Shown here: one piece after another, positions 25,904 to 34,882 of the stretch
Position numbering within the stretch: position 1 is the first letter of the stretch
How the letters are laid out: each line of letters opens with the position of its first letter
NCBI RefSeq assembly: GCF_006716885.1
Contig: NZ_VFPU01000002.1
Coordinates: 186,001 to 250,000, forward strand
Direction: 5' to 3'
Source: Ornithinimicrobium humiphilum
GTDB lineage: Bacteria > Actinomycetota > Actinomycetes > Actinomycetales > Dermatophilaceae
Length of the DNA: 64,000 nucleotides
The notes under the pieces: generated by a model
Seen by the model: the letters and a program-made list of their open reading frames with translations, nothing else
Databases searched by the model: none
What the model was told of the DNA's origin: nothing
Position numbers and translations under genes: made by a program

Positions 25904-26847
25904 CGGGCCGTCCTCAGGCGCGGGTCGATGACGAGGTAGAGCACGTCGACGACGAAGTTGATGACGAGGACCGCCACGACGAGCACCATGACGACCGCCT
26001 GCACGGTGAGCAGCTCGCGCTTGGCCACCGAGTCGAGCAGCAGCGAGCCCAGACCCGGGATGACGAAGACCCGCTCGATGACGACGGCGCCGATGAGCAG
26101 GGTCGCCAGCTGCAGACCGAGCACCGTGACGACCGGCACCGCGGCGTTGCGCAGGCCGTGGCGCACCAGCGCCTGCATCGGCCGCAGGCCCTTGGCGCGG
26201 GCGGTGCGCAGGAAGTCCTCGCGGAGCACGTCGAGCACCGCGGAGCGTATGTAGCGCGCCAGCACCGCGGCCTGCACCAGCGACAGCGAGATCACCGGCA
26301 GAGCCAGTCGCTTCACGAAACCTGCCGGGTCCTCGGCCGGCACCACCCAGCCGCCCGAGGGCACCCACCGCAGCCGCACCGCGAAGACCGAGATGAGCAC
26401 GATGCCGGCGAGGAAGGCCGGGACCGCGACGCCCACCTGCGAGAGCGCCGAGAGCAGCACGCCGTCCCAGTGGCGGTGCCGGACCGCCATCCAGATGCCG
26501 ACCGGCAGCGCCAGCACGAGCGCGAGGATCATCGCGCAGACCACCAGCCACAGGGTGACCTGCAGCCGGTCGGCGATCTGCGGGCCGATCGGCGCCCGGC
26601 TGACGAACTCGATGCCGGGGTCGAAGGTGATCAGCCCGCGCACCCAGTCGAGGTACTGCACGACGACCGGCCGGTCGAGGCCGAACTGCTCGCGCAGCTG
26701 GGCCACGGCCGCGTCCGAGGCGTTGATGCCCAGGGCCACGCGGGCGGGGTCGCCGGGCAGCACTCGCATGAACGCGAACACCACGACCGAGGCCGCGAGC
26801 ACGCTCAGGACCAGCACCATCAGGCGGTGCAGGAGTCTCAGCAGCAT
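25900..26847 (-). CDS. Peptide ABC transporter permease (DppB type)
   Basis: 315 residues, about six helices, beginning with MLLRLLHRLMVLVLSVLAAS and the family stretch VLPGDPARVALG. The EAA loop is DFLRTARAKGLRPMQALVRHGLRN. It follows the binding-protein gene after a 29-nt gap and heads the tightly overlapping permease/ATPase block. Confidence 0.93.
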   Translation of the reverse strand: MLLRLLHRLMVLVLSVLAASVVVFAFMRVLPGDPARVALGINASDAAVAQLREQFGLDRPVVVQYLDWVRGLITFDPGIEFVSRAPIGPQIADRLQVTLWLVVCAMILALVLALPVGIWMAVRHRHWDGVLLSALSQVGVAVPAFLAGIVLISVFAVRLRWVPSGGWVVPAEDPAGFVKRLALPVISLSLVQAAVLARYIRSAVLDVLREDFLRTARAKGLRPMQALVRHGLRNAAVPVVTVLGLQLATLLIGAVVIERVFVIPGLGSLLLDSVAKRELLTVQAVVMVLVVAVLVINFVVDVLYLVIDPRLRTAR

Positions 26848-26876
26848 GGGATCAGGTCGGACCTCGGTCGGGCGTC

Positions 26877-28457
26877 TCAGCCGCGAGCCAGGGCGGCCAG
26901 CGGGAAGGACTCCTTGATGGCGTTCTCGGGCAGGCCGGTGATGTCGGGGTCGGCCACCATGAGGTTGGGCAGCAGGAAGAGGAAGTCCGCGGCCGCGTCC
27001 TCGCTGATGAGGGCCGCCGCCTCCTTCATCTTCGCGACCTGCTCCTCCTCGGAGGCGGTGTCGGCCTCGTCGAGCAGAGCGCGGATCTGGTCCGTGCCGT
27101 AGGTCGTGTAGTACTCCGGGTTGCCGAAGACGTTGCCCATGTCGCGCGGCTCCACGTGGGCCACGATCGACATGTCGAAGTCCTTGTTGGTGAAGACCGT
27201 CTCCAGCCAGGCGGAGGGGAACTCCAGCTCGTCGACCTCGACCTGCAGGCCGACCTCCTCGAGCATCGACTCCACGACGGTGCCGCAGGCCACGGCATAG
27301 GGCAGCGTCGGGATGCGCAGCCGCAGCGTCTCGCCCTCGGCGCCGGCCTCGGCGATGAGGGCGCGGGCCTTGTCCTGGTCGAAGGGGTAGTCGCCGGTGC
27401 GGTCCTCGTACCACGGGTCGGTCGGCGGCACCATCGAGCCGATGAGCGTGCCGCGCCCGGCCCAGCAGGTGTCCATGAGCGACTGGTGGTCGATCGCGTG
27501 CCGGACCGCCTGGCGCAGCGCGAGGTCGGCCAGCGGCGCGCCCTCCTGCTGGTTCATCGACAGCACGACCTCGCCGTTCGTCGTGCCCTCGACGATCTGG
27601 TAGTCGCCGGTCTCGAACTCGGCCAGCGACTCCGGCGCCTGCACCGTGGAGACGACGTCGATCGCGTCGGTGAGCATGGCGTTGTTGAGTGCGTTGGCGT
27701 CGCGGAAGTAGTGCATCTCCACGGTGCCGAAGTAGGGCGCGTCACCGTGGTAGTCCTCGTTGCGCTCCAGCACGATCCGGGAGCCACGGTCCCAGCTGAC
27801 GAAGGTGTAGGGACCGGTGCCGATCGGGGTGTTGGCCAGGTCGTCGGTGCCCTCGGTGTCGAACATCGCGCCGACGCGGGTCGTCAGCGCGTAGAGGAAG
27901 CTGTTGCTCGGCTCCGTCAGCGTGACGACCAGGGTGGTGTCGTCCTGCGCCTCGACGCTCTCGACGACGTCGAGCTGGGCCTTGAGGCTGGTCGTCCAGG
28001 CGTCGGTGGAGACCCGCTCGAGCGAGAACTGCGCGTCCTCGGCCGTGAAGTCCGAGCCGTCGGAGAAGGTCACTCCGTCCTTGAGGGTGAAGGTGTAGGT
28101 CAGCCGGTCGTCGCTGACCTCCCACTCCTCGGCGAGAGCGCCGACGATCTCGCCGGACTCCTGGTCGACGGTGACGAGCGTCTCGTAGACGTTGTCCAGG
28201 AGCAGCTGCGGGATCGCGGCCCCGTCGGTGGTCGTGAAGTCGAGGCTCGCCGGCTCGGCGACGAGGCCGACGCGCACGGTCTCGTCGCTCGGCCCGCCCG
28301 CGTCCCCGCCGGTGCCACCGCTGCTCGTGGCGCCGTCGCCGTCGGGCGTGGTGGGGTCGGAGCTCGTGCCCGAGCCCGCGCTGCAGCCCGCGAGGAGGAC
28401 GGCGGTCGCGAGGGCGGCCACCCCGGCGCGGGAACGTGTCTTCGTCGACGTCGTCAT
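26877..28457 (-). CDS. Extracellular peptide-binding lipoprotein (SBP family 5)
   Basis: 526 residues. A lipoprotein signal peptide (LLAGC, lipidated C25) is followed by a Ser/Gly/Thr linker and a family 5 binding domain starting VRVGLVAEPASLDF; RQAVRHAIDH is the usual central motif. It captures oligopeptides or similar ligands outside the membrane and feeds the permease pair. First gene of the operon dppA-B-C-D-F plus methyltransferase. The start at 28457 gives a short signal peptide; an ATG three codons upstream is also possible. Two cysteines in the mature part may bond. Confidence 0.92.
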   Translation of the reverse strand: MTTSTKTRSRAGVAALATAVLLAGCSAGSGTSSDPTTPDGDGATSSGGTGGDAGGPSDETVRVGLVAEPASLDFTTTDGAAIPQLLLDNVYETLVTVDQESGEIVGALAEEWEVSDDRLTYTFTLKDGVTFSDGSDFTAEDAQFSLERVSTDAWTTSLKAQLDVVESVEAQDDTTLVVTLTEPSNSFLYALTTRVGAMFDTEGTDDLANTPIGTGPYTFVSWDRGSRIVLERNEDYHGDAPYFGTVEMHYFRDANALNNAMLTDAIDVVSTVQAPESLAEFETGDYQIVEGTTNGEVVLSMNQQEGAPLADLALRQAVRHAIDHQSLMDTCWAGRGTLIGSMVPPTDPWYEDRTGDYPFDQDKARALIAEAGAEGETLRLRIPTLPYAVACGTVVESMLEEVGLQVEVDELEFPSAWLETVFTNKDFDMSIVAHVEPRDMGNVFGNPEYYTTYGTDQIRALLDEADTASEEEQVAKMKEAAALISEDAAADFLFLLPNLMVADPDITGLPENAIKESFPLAALARG

Positions 28458-28526
28458 GGTCGGCATCATCGCCCACCGGCCGGGGGCGACGCCAGCCGCC
28501 CCGCCCGTGGCTGCAGACTGGGGCGC

Positions 28527-29456
28527 ATGGACCTCCGGATCTTCACCGAGCCCCAGCAGGGCGCCACCTACGACGACCAGCTGCGCCTGGCGCGCACCGC
28601 CGAGGAGTGCGGCTACTCCGCCTTCTTCCGCTCCGACCACTTCCTGGCGATGGGGCGCGAGGGCAGCCCGGGGCCGACCGACTCGTGGATCACCCTGGGA
28701 GCGTTGGCGCGCGAGACCAGCACGATCCGGCTCGGCACGCTCGTCACCTCGGTGACCTTCCGCCACCCCGGGCTGCTGGCCGTCTCGGTCGCGCAGGTCG
28801 ACGAGATGAGCGGCGGCCGGGTCGAGCTCGGCATCGGCGCCGGCTGGTTCGCGCAGGAGCACGCCGCCTACGGCATCCCCTTCGCCGACGCGCCGGGCCG
28901 CTTCGACCAGCTCGAGGACGCCCTCGAGGTCGTGACGGGTATGTGGAGCACGCCCGCCGGCGAGCGCTTCGGCTACCAGGGGCGGACCGTGACGATCACC
29001 GACTCCCCCGCGCTGCCCAAGCCGGTGCAGGACCCGCGGCCGCCGATCATCCTCGGCGGGGGCGGCAAGCGGCGCACGCCCGCGCTGACGGCCCGCTTCG
29101 CCGACGAGTTCAACATGGCGTTCCCGACGATCGAGGACACCGTGGCGCAGTTCGCCCGGGTCGACCGGGCCTGCGAGGCGATCGGCCGCGAGCCCTCGTC
29201 GGTGCTGCGCTCGGTCGCGCTCGTCGCCTGCGTCGGCCGTGACGAGGCCGAGGTGCGGCGGCGCGCCGACGCGATCGGCCGGGACGTCGACGAGCTGCGC
29301 GCGAACGGGCTCGCCGGCACGCCGGCCGAGGTCGTGGACCGGCTCGGCACCTGGCGCGAGCGGACCGGGGCCGAGCGCTACTACCTGCAGATGCTCGACC
29401 TGTCCGACCTCGCCCACACCGAGCTGGTGGCCGCCGAGGTCCTGCCCCAGCTGTAG
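28527..29456 (+). CDS. LLM-class flavin/F420-dependent oxidoreductase
   Basis: 309 residues of the luciferase-like TIM barrel. It opens with MDLRIFTEP, has FRSDHFLAMG, the RLGTLVTSVTFRHP strand and RVELGIGAGW followed by EHAAYGIPF, and IILGGGGKRRTPALTARFAD. The group using F420 is abundant in actinobacteria, so F420 is the likely cofactor; the substrate is unknown. CAGACT ends 7 nt before the ATG, suggesting a leaderless transcript. It stands alone between two minus-strand genes. Confidence 0.88.
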   Translation: MDLRIFTEPQQGATYDDQLRLARTAEECGYSAFFRSDHFLAMGREGSPGPTDSWITLGALARETSTIRLGTLVTSVTFRHPGLLAVSVAQVDEMSGGRVELGIGAGWFAQEHAAYGIPFADAPGRFDQLEDALEVVTGMWSTPAGERFGYQGRTVTITDSPALPKPVQDPRPPIILGGGGKRRTPALTARFADEFNMAFPTIEDTVAQFARVDRACEAIGREPSSVLRSVALVACVGRDEAEVRRRADAIGRDVDELRANGLAGTPAEVVDRLGTWRERTGAERYYLQMLDLSDLAHTELVAAEVLPQL

Positions 29457-29510
29457 GGGCAGGACGCCCGCCGGGCTGGTCCGACGGCCCCGTCGGACCC
29501 GCCCGCCGCG

Positions 29511-29939
29511 TCAGGCGGTCGGCTTCTCGCGCAGCACGTGCACCGAGCAGTGCGCGTGCCGCACCACGCCGGACGCCGTCGACCCGAGGAAGAAGTGCTT
29601 CCACCCGGGCTGCGACGAGGCGATGACGATGCAGTCGTAGCCGCCCTTCTCGGCCTCGTCGAGGATCTCCCGCGTCGGGTGCCCGTAGGCGACCTGGACC
29701 TCCAGGCCCTGCCCCAGGAACTCGTCGACGACGGCCTTCGCCACCTCGCGCTGGCTCTCCATCAGGCCGGGGTCGACCGCGTAGGCCTCGGCCGTGAGGT
29801 AGCGGGGCAGGTCCTCGACGACCGTGATGATCGTGACCGTGCCCTCGTCGCCGGCGAGCGAGCGCGCCACCTCGACGGCCCGCCACGCCTCCTCGCCGTG
29901 CCCGGGGACGACCGGAACCAGCACCTTGGAGTACGACAT
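29511..29939 (-). CDS. Universal stress protein (UspA family)
   Basis: 142 residues, one Usp domain. The N-terminal strand is SYSKVLVPVVPGHG and the C-terminal loop is IVIASSQPGWKHFFLGSTASGVVRHAHCSV. The loop deviates from the ATP-binding GxxGxxxxGSVS (here SQPGWKHFFLGSTAS), so nucleotide binding is possible but not certain. AGAGGAG precedes the ATG. TACACT on the minus strand near 30011-30016 is a -10 candidate. Confidence 0.9.
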   Translation of the reverse strand: MSYSKVLVPVVPGHGEEAWRAVEVARSLAGDEGTVTIITVVEDLPRYLTAEAYAVDPGLMESQREVAKAVVDEFLGQGLEVQVAYGHPTREILDEAEKGGYDCIVIASSQPGWKHFFLGSTASGVVRHAHCSVHVLREKPTA

Positions 29940-30141
29940 CGCAAACTCCTCTCCCCCGATGCCGGCCCGGTGCGGAGGGCGCCCGGCCGGCGCCGGGACT
30001 CGTTGCACGACCTAGTGTAGTAGTTATCGGGTGGGAAGGACAGGCCGCGGCGCGAGGCGCGCGGCCGCACCGCATACCCCGGCCCGGCACCACCACCCTT
30101 GCCTTCCGCGAGGGGGCGGGTGCACACTTGTTACCGAGAAG

Positions 30142-30156
30142 TAGATACTCCGAGTA
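30142..30156 (+). promoter_or_regulatory. -10 box with overlapping palindrome upstream of the fadE5-like gene
   Basis: gTAGATAct is a good extended -10. Immediately downstream, tactc-c-gagta (30146-30156) is a perfect 11-bp palindrome, and ccgag(a)agta is repeated on its left. Such a site fits a TetR-type repressor of fatty-acid genes, which is inference; no such gene is in the window. The rest of 29940-30177 holds only the two promoters. Confidence 0.4.
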
Positions 30157-30177
30157 CCGCATACCTGAGAGGGCGTC

Positions 30178-32037
30178 GTGGGCCACTACAAGAGCAACGT
30201 GCGCGACATCGAGTTCATGCTGTTCGACGTGCTGGAGCGGGGAGACATCCTCGGCTCCGGGGCGTTCGAGGACATCGACGCGGAGACCGCGCGGGACGTG
30301 CTGCACCAGGTCGCCGAGCTGGCCGAGGGGCCGGTCGGCGACTCCCTGCTGGAGTCCGACCGCACCCCGCCCGTCTTCGACCCGCAGACCGGCACCGTGA
30401 CGATGCCGCAGTCCTTCCAGAACTCCTACAAGACCTGGATCGACAACGAGTGGTGGCGCCTGGAGGTCCCCGAGGAACTCGGCGGCACCACCGCGCCGCC
30501 CACCCTGGCGTGGGCCGTCGCCGAGATGGTGCTCGGCGCCAACCCGGCGGTGAAGATGTACGCGGCGGGCTTCAGCTTCGCCACCGTCCTCTACCGCCTC
30601 GGCAACCCCGCGCAGCAGCAGCTCGCCCAGCTCATGGTCGACAAGCGCTGGGGCGCCACGATGGTGCTCACCGAGCCCGACGCCGGCTCCGACGTCGGCG
30701 CCGGCCGCACCAGGGCGGTGCAGCAGGCCGACGGCACGTGGCACATCAGCGGCGTCAAGCGCTTCATCACCAGCGGCACCGCGCCCTTCTACGACAACGT
30801 CATCCACTTCGTGCTGGCCCGCCCCGAGGGCCACGGCCCGGGCACCAAGGGCCTGTCCCTGTTCATCGTCCCCGGCCGCCACGTCGACCTCGAGACCGGC
30901 GAGCTCGGCGAGGAGAACGGCGTCCAGGTCGCCAACATCGAGCACAAGATGGGCCTGAAGGTCTCGACGACCTGCGAGCTGCGCTTCGGCGAGGACCCCG
31001 ACCGCCCGGCCGTCGGCTGGCTGCTCGGCGACGTGCACGACGGCATCGCGCAGATGTTCCGCGTCATCGAGTACGCCCGGATGCTCGTCGGCACCAAGGC
31101 GATCGCGACCCTGTCGACCGGCTACCTCAACGCCCTCGACTACGCCAAGCAGCGCGTGCAGGGCGCCGACCTGACCCAGATGACCGACAAGAGCGCCCCG
31201 CGGGTGACGATCACCCACCACCCGGACGTGCGCCGCTCGCTCATGCTGCAGAAGTCCTACGCCGAGGGCCTGCGGGCGCTCATGCTCTACACCGCGAGCT
31301 TCCAGGACACCGTCCGCGCCGCCCAGCTGGCCTCCGGCGAGGAGGCCCTCGAGGCCGACTCCCCCGCCGCGCTGGCCGCCCGCGTCAACGACCTGCTGCT
31401 CCCGCTCGTCAAGGGCTGCGGCTCCGAGCGCGCCTGGGTGCTGCTCGGCACCGAGTCGCTCCAGACCTTCGGCGGCTCCGGCTTCCTGCAGGACTACCCC
31501 GTCGAGCAGTACGTCCGCGACGCCAAGATCGACTCCCTCTACGAGGGCACGACCGCGATCCAGGGCATGGACTTCTTCTTCCGCAAGATCCTGCGCGACA
31601 AGGGCGTGGCCCTCGGCTACGTCGCCCGCGAGATCATGGGCACCGCCTCGGCGCAGGTCGAGGACGGCCTCAGCGAGGTCCGCGGCGCCGTGCTGCGGGC
31701 GCTGGGCGAGCTCCAGCAGATGGTCGAGTTCATGACCGGCAAGGCGATGGCCGCCCAGCAGGATCCGAAGCAGGTGTATGCCGTGGGCCTGCACAGCTCC
31801 CGGCTGCTGCTCGCCGCCGGCGACCTCGTGGTGGGCTGGCTGCTGCTGCGCCAGGCCGAGGTGGCCGCCCGCCTGCTGGAGTCGGGCGAGCGTCCCGGCG
31901 ACACGGCATACCTGCAGGGCAAGGTGGCCGCCGCCCGCTTCTTCGCCTCCGAGGTGCTGCCCCGGCTGGGCGCCGACCGGCGCGTCGTGACGGCCGACGA
32001 CATCTCGCTCATGGAGCTCCCGGAGGAGGCCTTCTGA
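30178..32037 (+). CDS. Acyl-CoA dehydrogenase, FadE5 type
   Basis: First oxidation step of fatty acid beta-oxidation, FAD-linked, in the cytosol. The 619 residues make it one of the long acyl-CoA dehydrogenases. The opening [17 protein letters not shown] is the signature of the mycobacterial FadE5 branch. Core motifs are [13 protein letters not shown], the middle-domain VKRFITSGT and the late [18 protein letters not shown], with an extra helical C-terminal domain. GTG start with GAGAGGG 5 nt upstream. A monocistronic unit ending in the terminator at 32061-32092. Confidence 0.92.
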   Translation: MGHYKSNVRDIEFMLFDVLERGDILGSGAFEDIDAETARDVLHQVAELAEGPVGDSLLESDRTPPVFDPQTGTVTMPQSFQNSYKTWIDNEWWRLEVPEELGGTTAPPTLAWAVAEMVLGANPAVKMYAAGFSFATVLYRLGNPAQQQLAQLMVDKRWGATMVLTEPDAGSDVGAGRTRAVQQADGTWHISGVKRFITSGTAPFYDNVIHFVLARPEGHGPGTKGLSLFIVPGRHVDLETGELGEENGVQVANIEHKMGLKVSTTCELRFGEDPDRPAVGWLLGDVHDGIAQMFRVIEYARMLVGTKAIATLSTGYLNALDYAKQRVQGADLTQMTDKSAPRVTITHHPDVRRSLMLQKSYAEGLRALMLYTASFQDTVRAAQLASGEEALEADSPAALAARVNDLLLPLVKGCGSERAWVLLGTESLQTFGGSGFLQDYPVEQYVRDAKIDSLYEGTTAIQGMDFFFRKILRDKGVALGYVAREIMGTASAQVEDGLSEVRGAVLRALGELQQMVEFMTGKAMAAQQDPKQVYAVGLHSSRLLLAAGDLVVGWLLLRQAEVAARLLESGERPGDTAYLQGKVAAARFFASEVLPRLGADRRVVTADDISLMELPEEAF

Positions 32038-32060
32038 CGTCCTGACGGAGGTGCGACGGC

Positions 32061-32092
32061 ACCGCCCCGGGGAGGGATCTCCCCGGGGCGGT
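32061..32092. terminator. Terminator between the fadE5-like gene and the gtrA-like gene
   Basis: Perfect 13-bp arms (accgccccgggga and complement) with a 6-nt loop between convergent genes. Confidence 0.8.
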
Positions 32093-32114
32093 GGCGTGTC
32101 CGGACGCCGCCCGC

Positions 32115-32645
32115 CTACGCGCGACGGAAGACGACGAGCCGCATCATGAGATACATGAACACCGCCTCGCAGGCCCCCGCGATCAGGCGGGCCAGCAGGT
32201 AGTTGGTCGCGACCGCCTCGAGCACGCTCGAGAGCAGCAGGATGAAGAGCAGGTAGTTGACGACGACGGTGGCGACGTAGCGGGCGGACTGCCGCCCCAC
32301 GTGGTCGGTCGACCGGAAGTTGAGGCGGCGGTTGAGCACGAACGCCAGCCCGAAGGCCACGACGTAGCCCACCGTCACGGCGAGGGGGTAAGGCACGCCG
32401 AGCCCGTCGAAGAGCACGGCCAGGAGCGTGAGGTCGACGGCGTAGGTGAAGGTGCTGATGGCCGCGAAGCCGACCGCCGTCGCCGGGACCACGAGGCGCA
32501 GCACCGCCGGCAGCAGGCCGTGGACGCGGTCGCGCGCCAGGGTGAATCGGTCGGCCGCGGGGGTGCCGCGGCGTCGTGCGGTCTCTCGGTGCCTGGCGCA
32601 GCCAGGCGCCGTGCCGGTCGCGGTCAGGTGCGAAGCGGATGCCAT
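32115..32645 (-). CDS. GtrA-family membrane protein
   Basis: 176 residues. An N-terminal polar stretch of about 45 residues is followed by four membrane segments spaced as in GtrA, with VGYVVAFGLAFVLNRRLNFRS between helices 2 and 3 (the FxLNRxWTF-like family motif). GtrA proteins are thought to flip or shield polyprenyl-linked sugars for envelope glycans. No glycosyltransferase is adjacent, so the partner is elsewhere. Start uncertain because no clear ribosome site precedes the ATG. Confidence 0.8.
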   Translation of the reverse strand: MASASHLTATGTAPGCARHRETARRRGTPAADRFTLARDRVHGLLPAVLRLVVPATAVGFAAISTFTYAVDLTLLAVLFDGLGVPYPLAVTVGYVVAFGLAFVLNRRLNFRSTDHVGRQSARYVATVVVNYLLFILLLSSVLEAVATNYLLARLIAGACEAVFMYLMMRLVVFRRA

Positions 32646-32774
32646 CGGGAAGGGCCTCGGGACGGGGTCGGGGGACGTCTCGACGCTAGGAGGACTGCCT
32701 GGGAGCGCGCTGCGGGGGAGCCGCCGGTCGGCCGGAGGGCCGTGGCGAGCTCCCCCGAGCAGCGCGGAGAGGGA

Positions 32775-33014
32775 TCAGCCCTCGATGTCGCGGCGGCGCA
32801 CGTCGACGTCGTCGCGGCGCTCGACCACCTCGCGGTGCGTGGTGTTGGCGCGCTGGGTGTTCATGACCAGGCCCAGGATCAGGGCCAGCACACCGGCCGC
32901 CATGAGGATGTAGCCGACGGTCGTGATCTCGATGCCTCCCGCCATGGTGAAGTTCACCGCGAACGCGAGGATCGCGCCGATCACGAGGAGAACGATGCCA
33001 AGTCCGATGCCCAT
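32775..33014 (-). CDS. Small two-helix membrane protein of the DUF6458 type
   Basis: 79 residues: MGIGLGIVLLVIGAILAFAV, a short loop, a second helix ending in LILGLVMNTQR, then a charged tail with REVVERRDDVDVRRRD. This is the layout of a small actinobacterial family of unknown function. AAAGG lies 11 nt before the ATG. Confidence 0.75.
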   Translation of the reverse strand: MGIGLGIVLLVIGAILAFAVNFTMAGGIEITTVGYILMAAGVLALILGLVMNTQRANTTHREVVERRDDVDVRRRDIEG

Positions 33015-33110
33015 GGGAGGACGCCTTTCGTCGGGGACGCCCTCAAGGTAGCCGAGCCCGGCGCGCCCGTCCTGCGGAACGAACCCGCCCGTCAGGGGGG
33101 CGCGACGCGC

Positions 33111-33785
33111 TCAGAGGCGGCGGTCGTCGAGCACCGGGAAGCTGCTCCGGGCCCGCTCCACCTCGTCGGTGTCGAGCTCGACCGTGAGCACCTCCTCGCC
33201 GGTGCCGGCCTCGGCGAGCACGGTGCCCCACGGGTCGGTGACCACGCCGTCCTCGCGGGTCGGGGTGACCTGGGTCAGGTCGACGCCCTTGTCCTTGGCG
33301 TACTTGCGCACCGGCGGGGCGGCCTTGGCCCGGCGCGGGGCTCCGACCTCCTCGGCGGCCTCGGCCGCGGCCTCGGCGCCCCGGCGACGGCGACGGGTGG
33401 TCGCGGTCTCGATCGCGCCGTAGCCGACGAGCACGGCCTCGCGGGCCGGCTTGGCCTCGGCCTCGCCACCGGCGGGGGCCTCGGGCACCAGGTCGGCCGC
33501 GGCCGCCTCGGCCTCGTCCGCGCTCGGGGCGCTGGCCTCGCCGCCGCCGTCCCCGGTGTCGATGACGATGATCGGGGTGCCGACCTCGACCTCCTCGCCC
33601 TCCTGGGCCAGGATCTTGGTCACCGTCCCGTCCCACGGGATCGGCAGCTCGACGAGCGACTTGGCGGTCTCGACCTCCACGACGATGTCGTTGGTCTTGA
33701 CCGTGTCGCCGACGCCGACCTTCCACTGGATGATGGTCGCCTCGACGAGCCCCTCGCCGGGGTCGGGGAGCTTGAACTCAGGCAC
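33111..33785 (-). CDS. Chimeric E2 fragment: lipoyl and E3-binding region joined to a C-N-hydrolase-like tail
   Basis: Third gene of the bkd operon, where the dihydrolipoamide acyltransferase (E2, usually above 400 residues) belongs, but only 224 residues long. Residues 1-77 are a normal lipoyl domain with lipoylation lysine K42 (VETAKS). After an acidic linker, VLVGYGAIETATTRRRRR and the start of a peripheral-subunit-binding domain (PPVRKYAKDKGVDLTQVTPT, 157-176) follow. From about residue 182 the sequence changes to DPWGTVLAEAG ... VELDTDEVERARSSFPVLDDRRL. That is how carbon-nitrogen hydrolases (nitrilase superfamily) end, not how E2 does. The acyltransferase domain is absent. An in-frame deletion fusing two neighbouring genes is the simplest reading; assembly error is the main alternative. 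Confidence 0.82.
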   Translation of the reverse strand: MPEFKLPDPGEGLVEATIIQWKVGVGDTVKTNDIVVEVETAKSLVELPIPWDGTVTKILAQEGEEVEVGTPIIVIDTGDGGGEASAPSADEAEAAAADLVPEAPAGGEAEAKPAREAVLVGYGAIETATTRRRRRGAEAAAEAAEEVGAPRRAKAAPPVRKYAKDKGVDLTQVTPTREDGVVTDPWGTVLAEAGTGEEVLTVELDTDEVERARSSFPVLDDRRL

Positions 33786-33833
33786 GACAGTCTCCTCGCA
33801 AGAGCAGGTGGGACGGAGGGTGGGCGGGGCCCG

Positions 33834-34868
33834 TCAGTAGGACAGGACGGTGTCGACGGCGTGCAGCACGCGGTCGAGGTCGGGGAGGAAGACCTCCTCG
33901 TGCCGGCTGGGCGGGTAGGGGATGTTGACCCCGCCGACGCGCAGGACCGGCGCCTCCAGGTGGTAGAAGCAGTGCTGCTGGACGTGCGCCGCCAGCTCGC
34001 CGTGGATGCTGGTGAAGGTCTGGGCCTCCGACAGCGTGATGCAGCGGCCGGTCTTGTTGACCGACGCCTCGATGACCTCGGTGTCCAGCGGCGACAGCGA
34101 CCGCAGGTCGACGACCTCGATCGACGGGCCGTCCTCCAGCTCGGCTGCCTGGGCCGCGGCGAGCGCGACCTTGACCATCGGGCCGTAGGTGAGGACGGTG
34201 ACGTCGGTGCCCTCGTGACGGACGGCGGCCTCGTGCAGCCCCATGGGAGCGTCGGCCAGGTCCGGCGTGGCGCCGCCCAGGTCGAGCACGCCACGCTCGT
34301 GGTAGCGGCGCTTGGGCTCGTAGAAGATCACCGGGTCGTCGGAGGCGATCGCCTGCTGCATCATCCAGTAGGCGTCGTCGGTCGTGGAGACCGTGACGAC
34401 GCGCAGACCGGCGGTGTGGGCGAAGTAGGACTCGTTGGACTCGCTGTGGTGCTCGACCGCGCCGATGCCGCCGCCGTAGGGGATGCGGATGACCATCGGC
34501 AGGCGCAGCTTGCCCTGCGAGCGGTAGTGCATCTTGGCGACCTGGCTGACGATGTGGTCGAAGGCCGGGTAGACGAAGCCGTCGAACTGGATCTCGACGA
34601 CCGGGCGGTAGCCACGCAGGGCCAGGCCGACCGCGGTGCCGACGATGCCGGACTCGGCCAGCGGCGCGTCGATGACGCGGTCCTCGCCGAAGTCCTTCTG
34701 CAGGCCCTCGGTGATGCGGAAGACCCCGCCGAGCTTGCCGATGTCCTCACCCATGAGGAGGACCTTGGGGTCGCGCTCCATCGCGGCGCGCATGCCCGCG
34801 TTGAGCGCCTTGGCGATCGTGGTGCGCTGCGCCGTGCTCGTGGCCGGGGCAGAGGTGGTGGACGTCAT
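33834..34868 (-). CDS. bkdB: Branched-chain 2-oxoacid dehydrogenase E1, beta subunit
   Basis: 344 residues. Pairs with the alpha subunit encoded upstream to decarboxylate branched-chain 2-oxoacids on thiamine diphosphate and reductively acylate E2. Typical are VLLMGEDIGKLGGVF, the catalytic-region VIDAPLAESGIVG, the metal-site loop RIPYGGGIGAVEHHSES and the transketolase C-terminal domain from about residue 210 (VTVLTYGPMVKVAL, EVVDLRSLSPLD). Gap of 14 nt to the alpha gene and 48 nt to the chimeric E2 gene. Confidence 0.94.
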   Translation of the reverse strand: MTSTTSAPATSTAQRTTIAKALNAGMRAAMERDPKVLLMGEDIGKLGGVFRITEGLQKDFGEDRVIDAPLAESGIVGTAVGLALRGYRPVVEIQFDGFVYPAFDHIVSQVAKMHYRSQGKLRLPMVIRIPYGGGIGAVEHHSESNESYFAHTAGLRVVTVSTTDDAYWMMQQAIASDDPVIFYEPKRRYHERGVLDLGGATPDLADAPMGLHEAAVRHEGTDVTVLTYGPMVKVALAAAQAAELEDGPSIEVVDLRSLSPLDTEVIEASVNKTGRCITLSEAQTFTSIHGELAAHVQQHCFYHLEAPVLRVGGVNIPYPPSRHEEVFLPDLDRVLHAVDTVLSY

Positions 34869-34882
34869 ACCGATGCTCCTTC

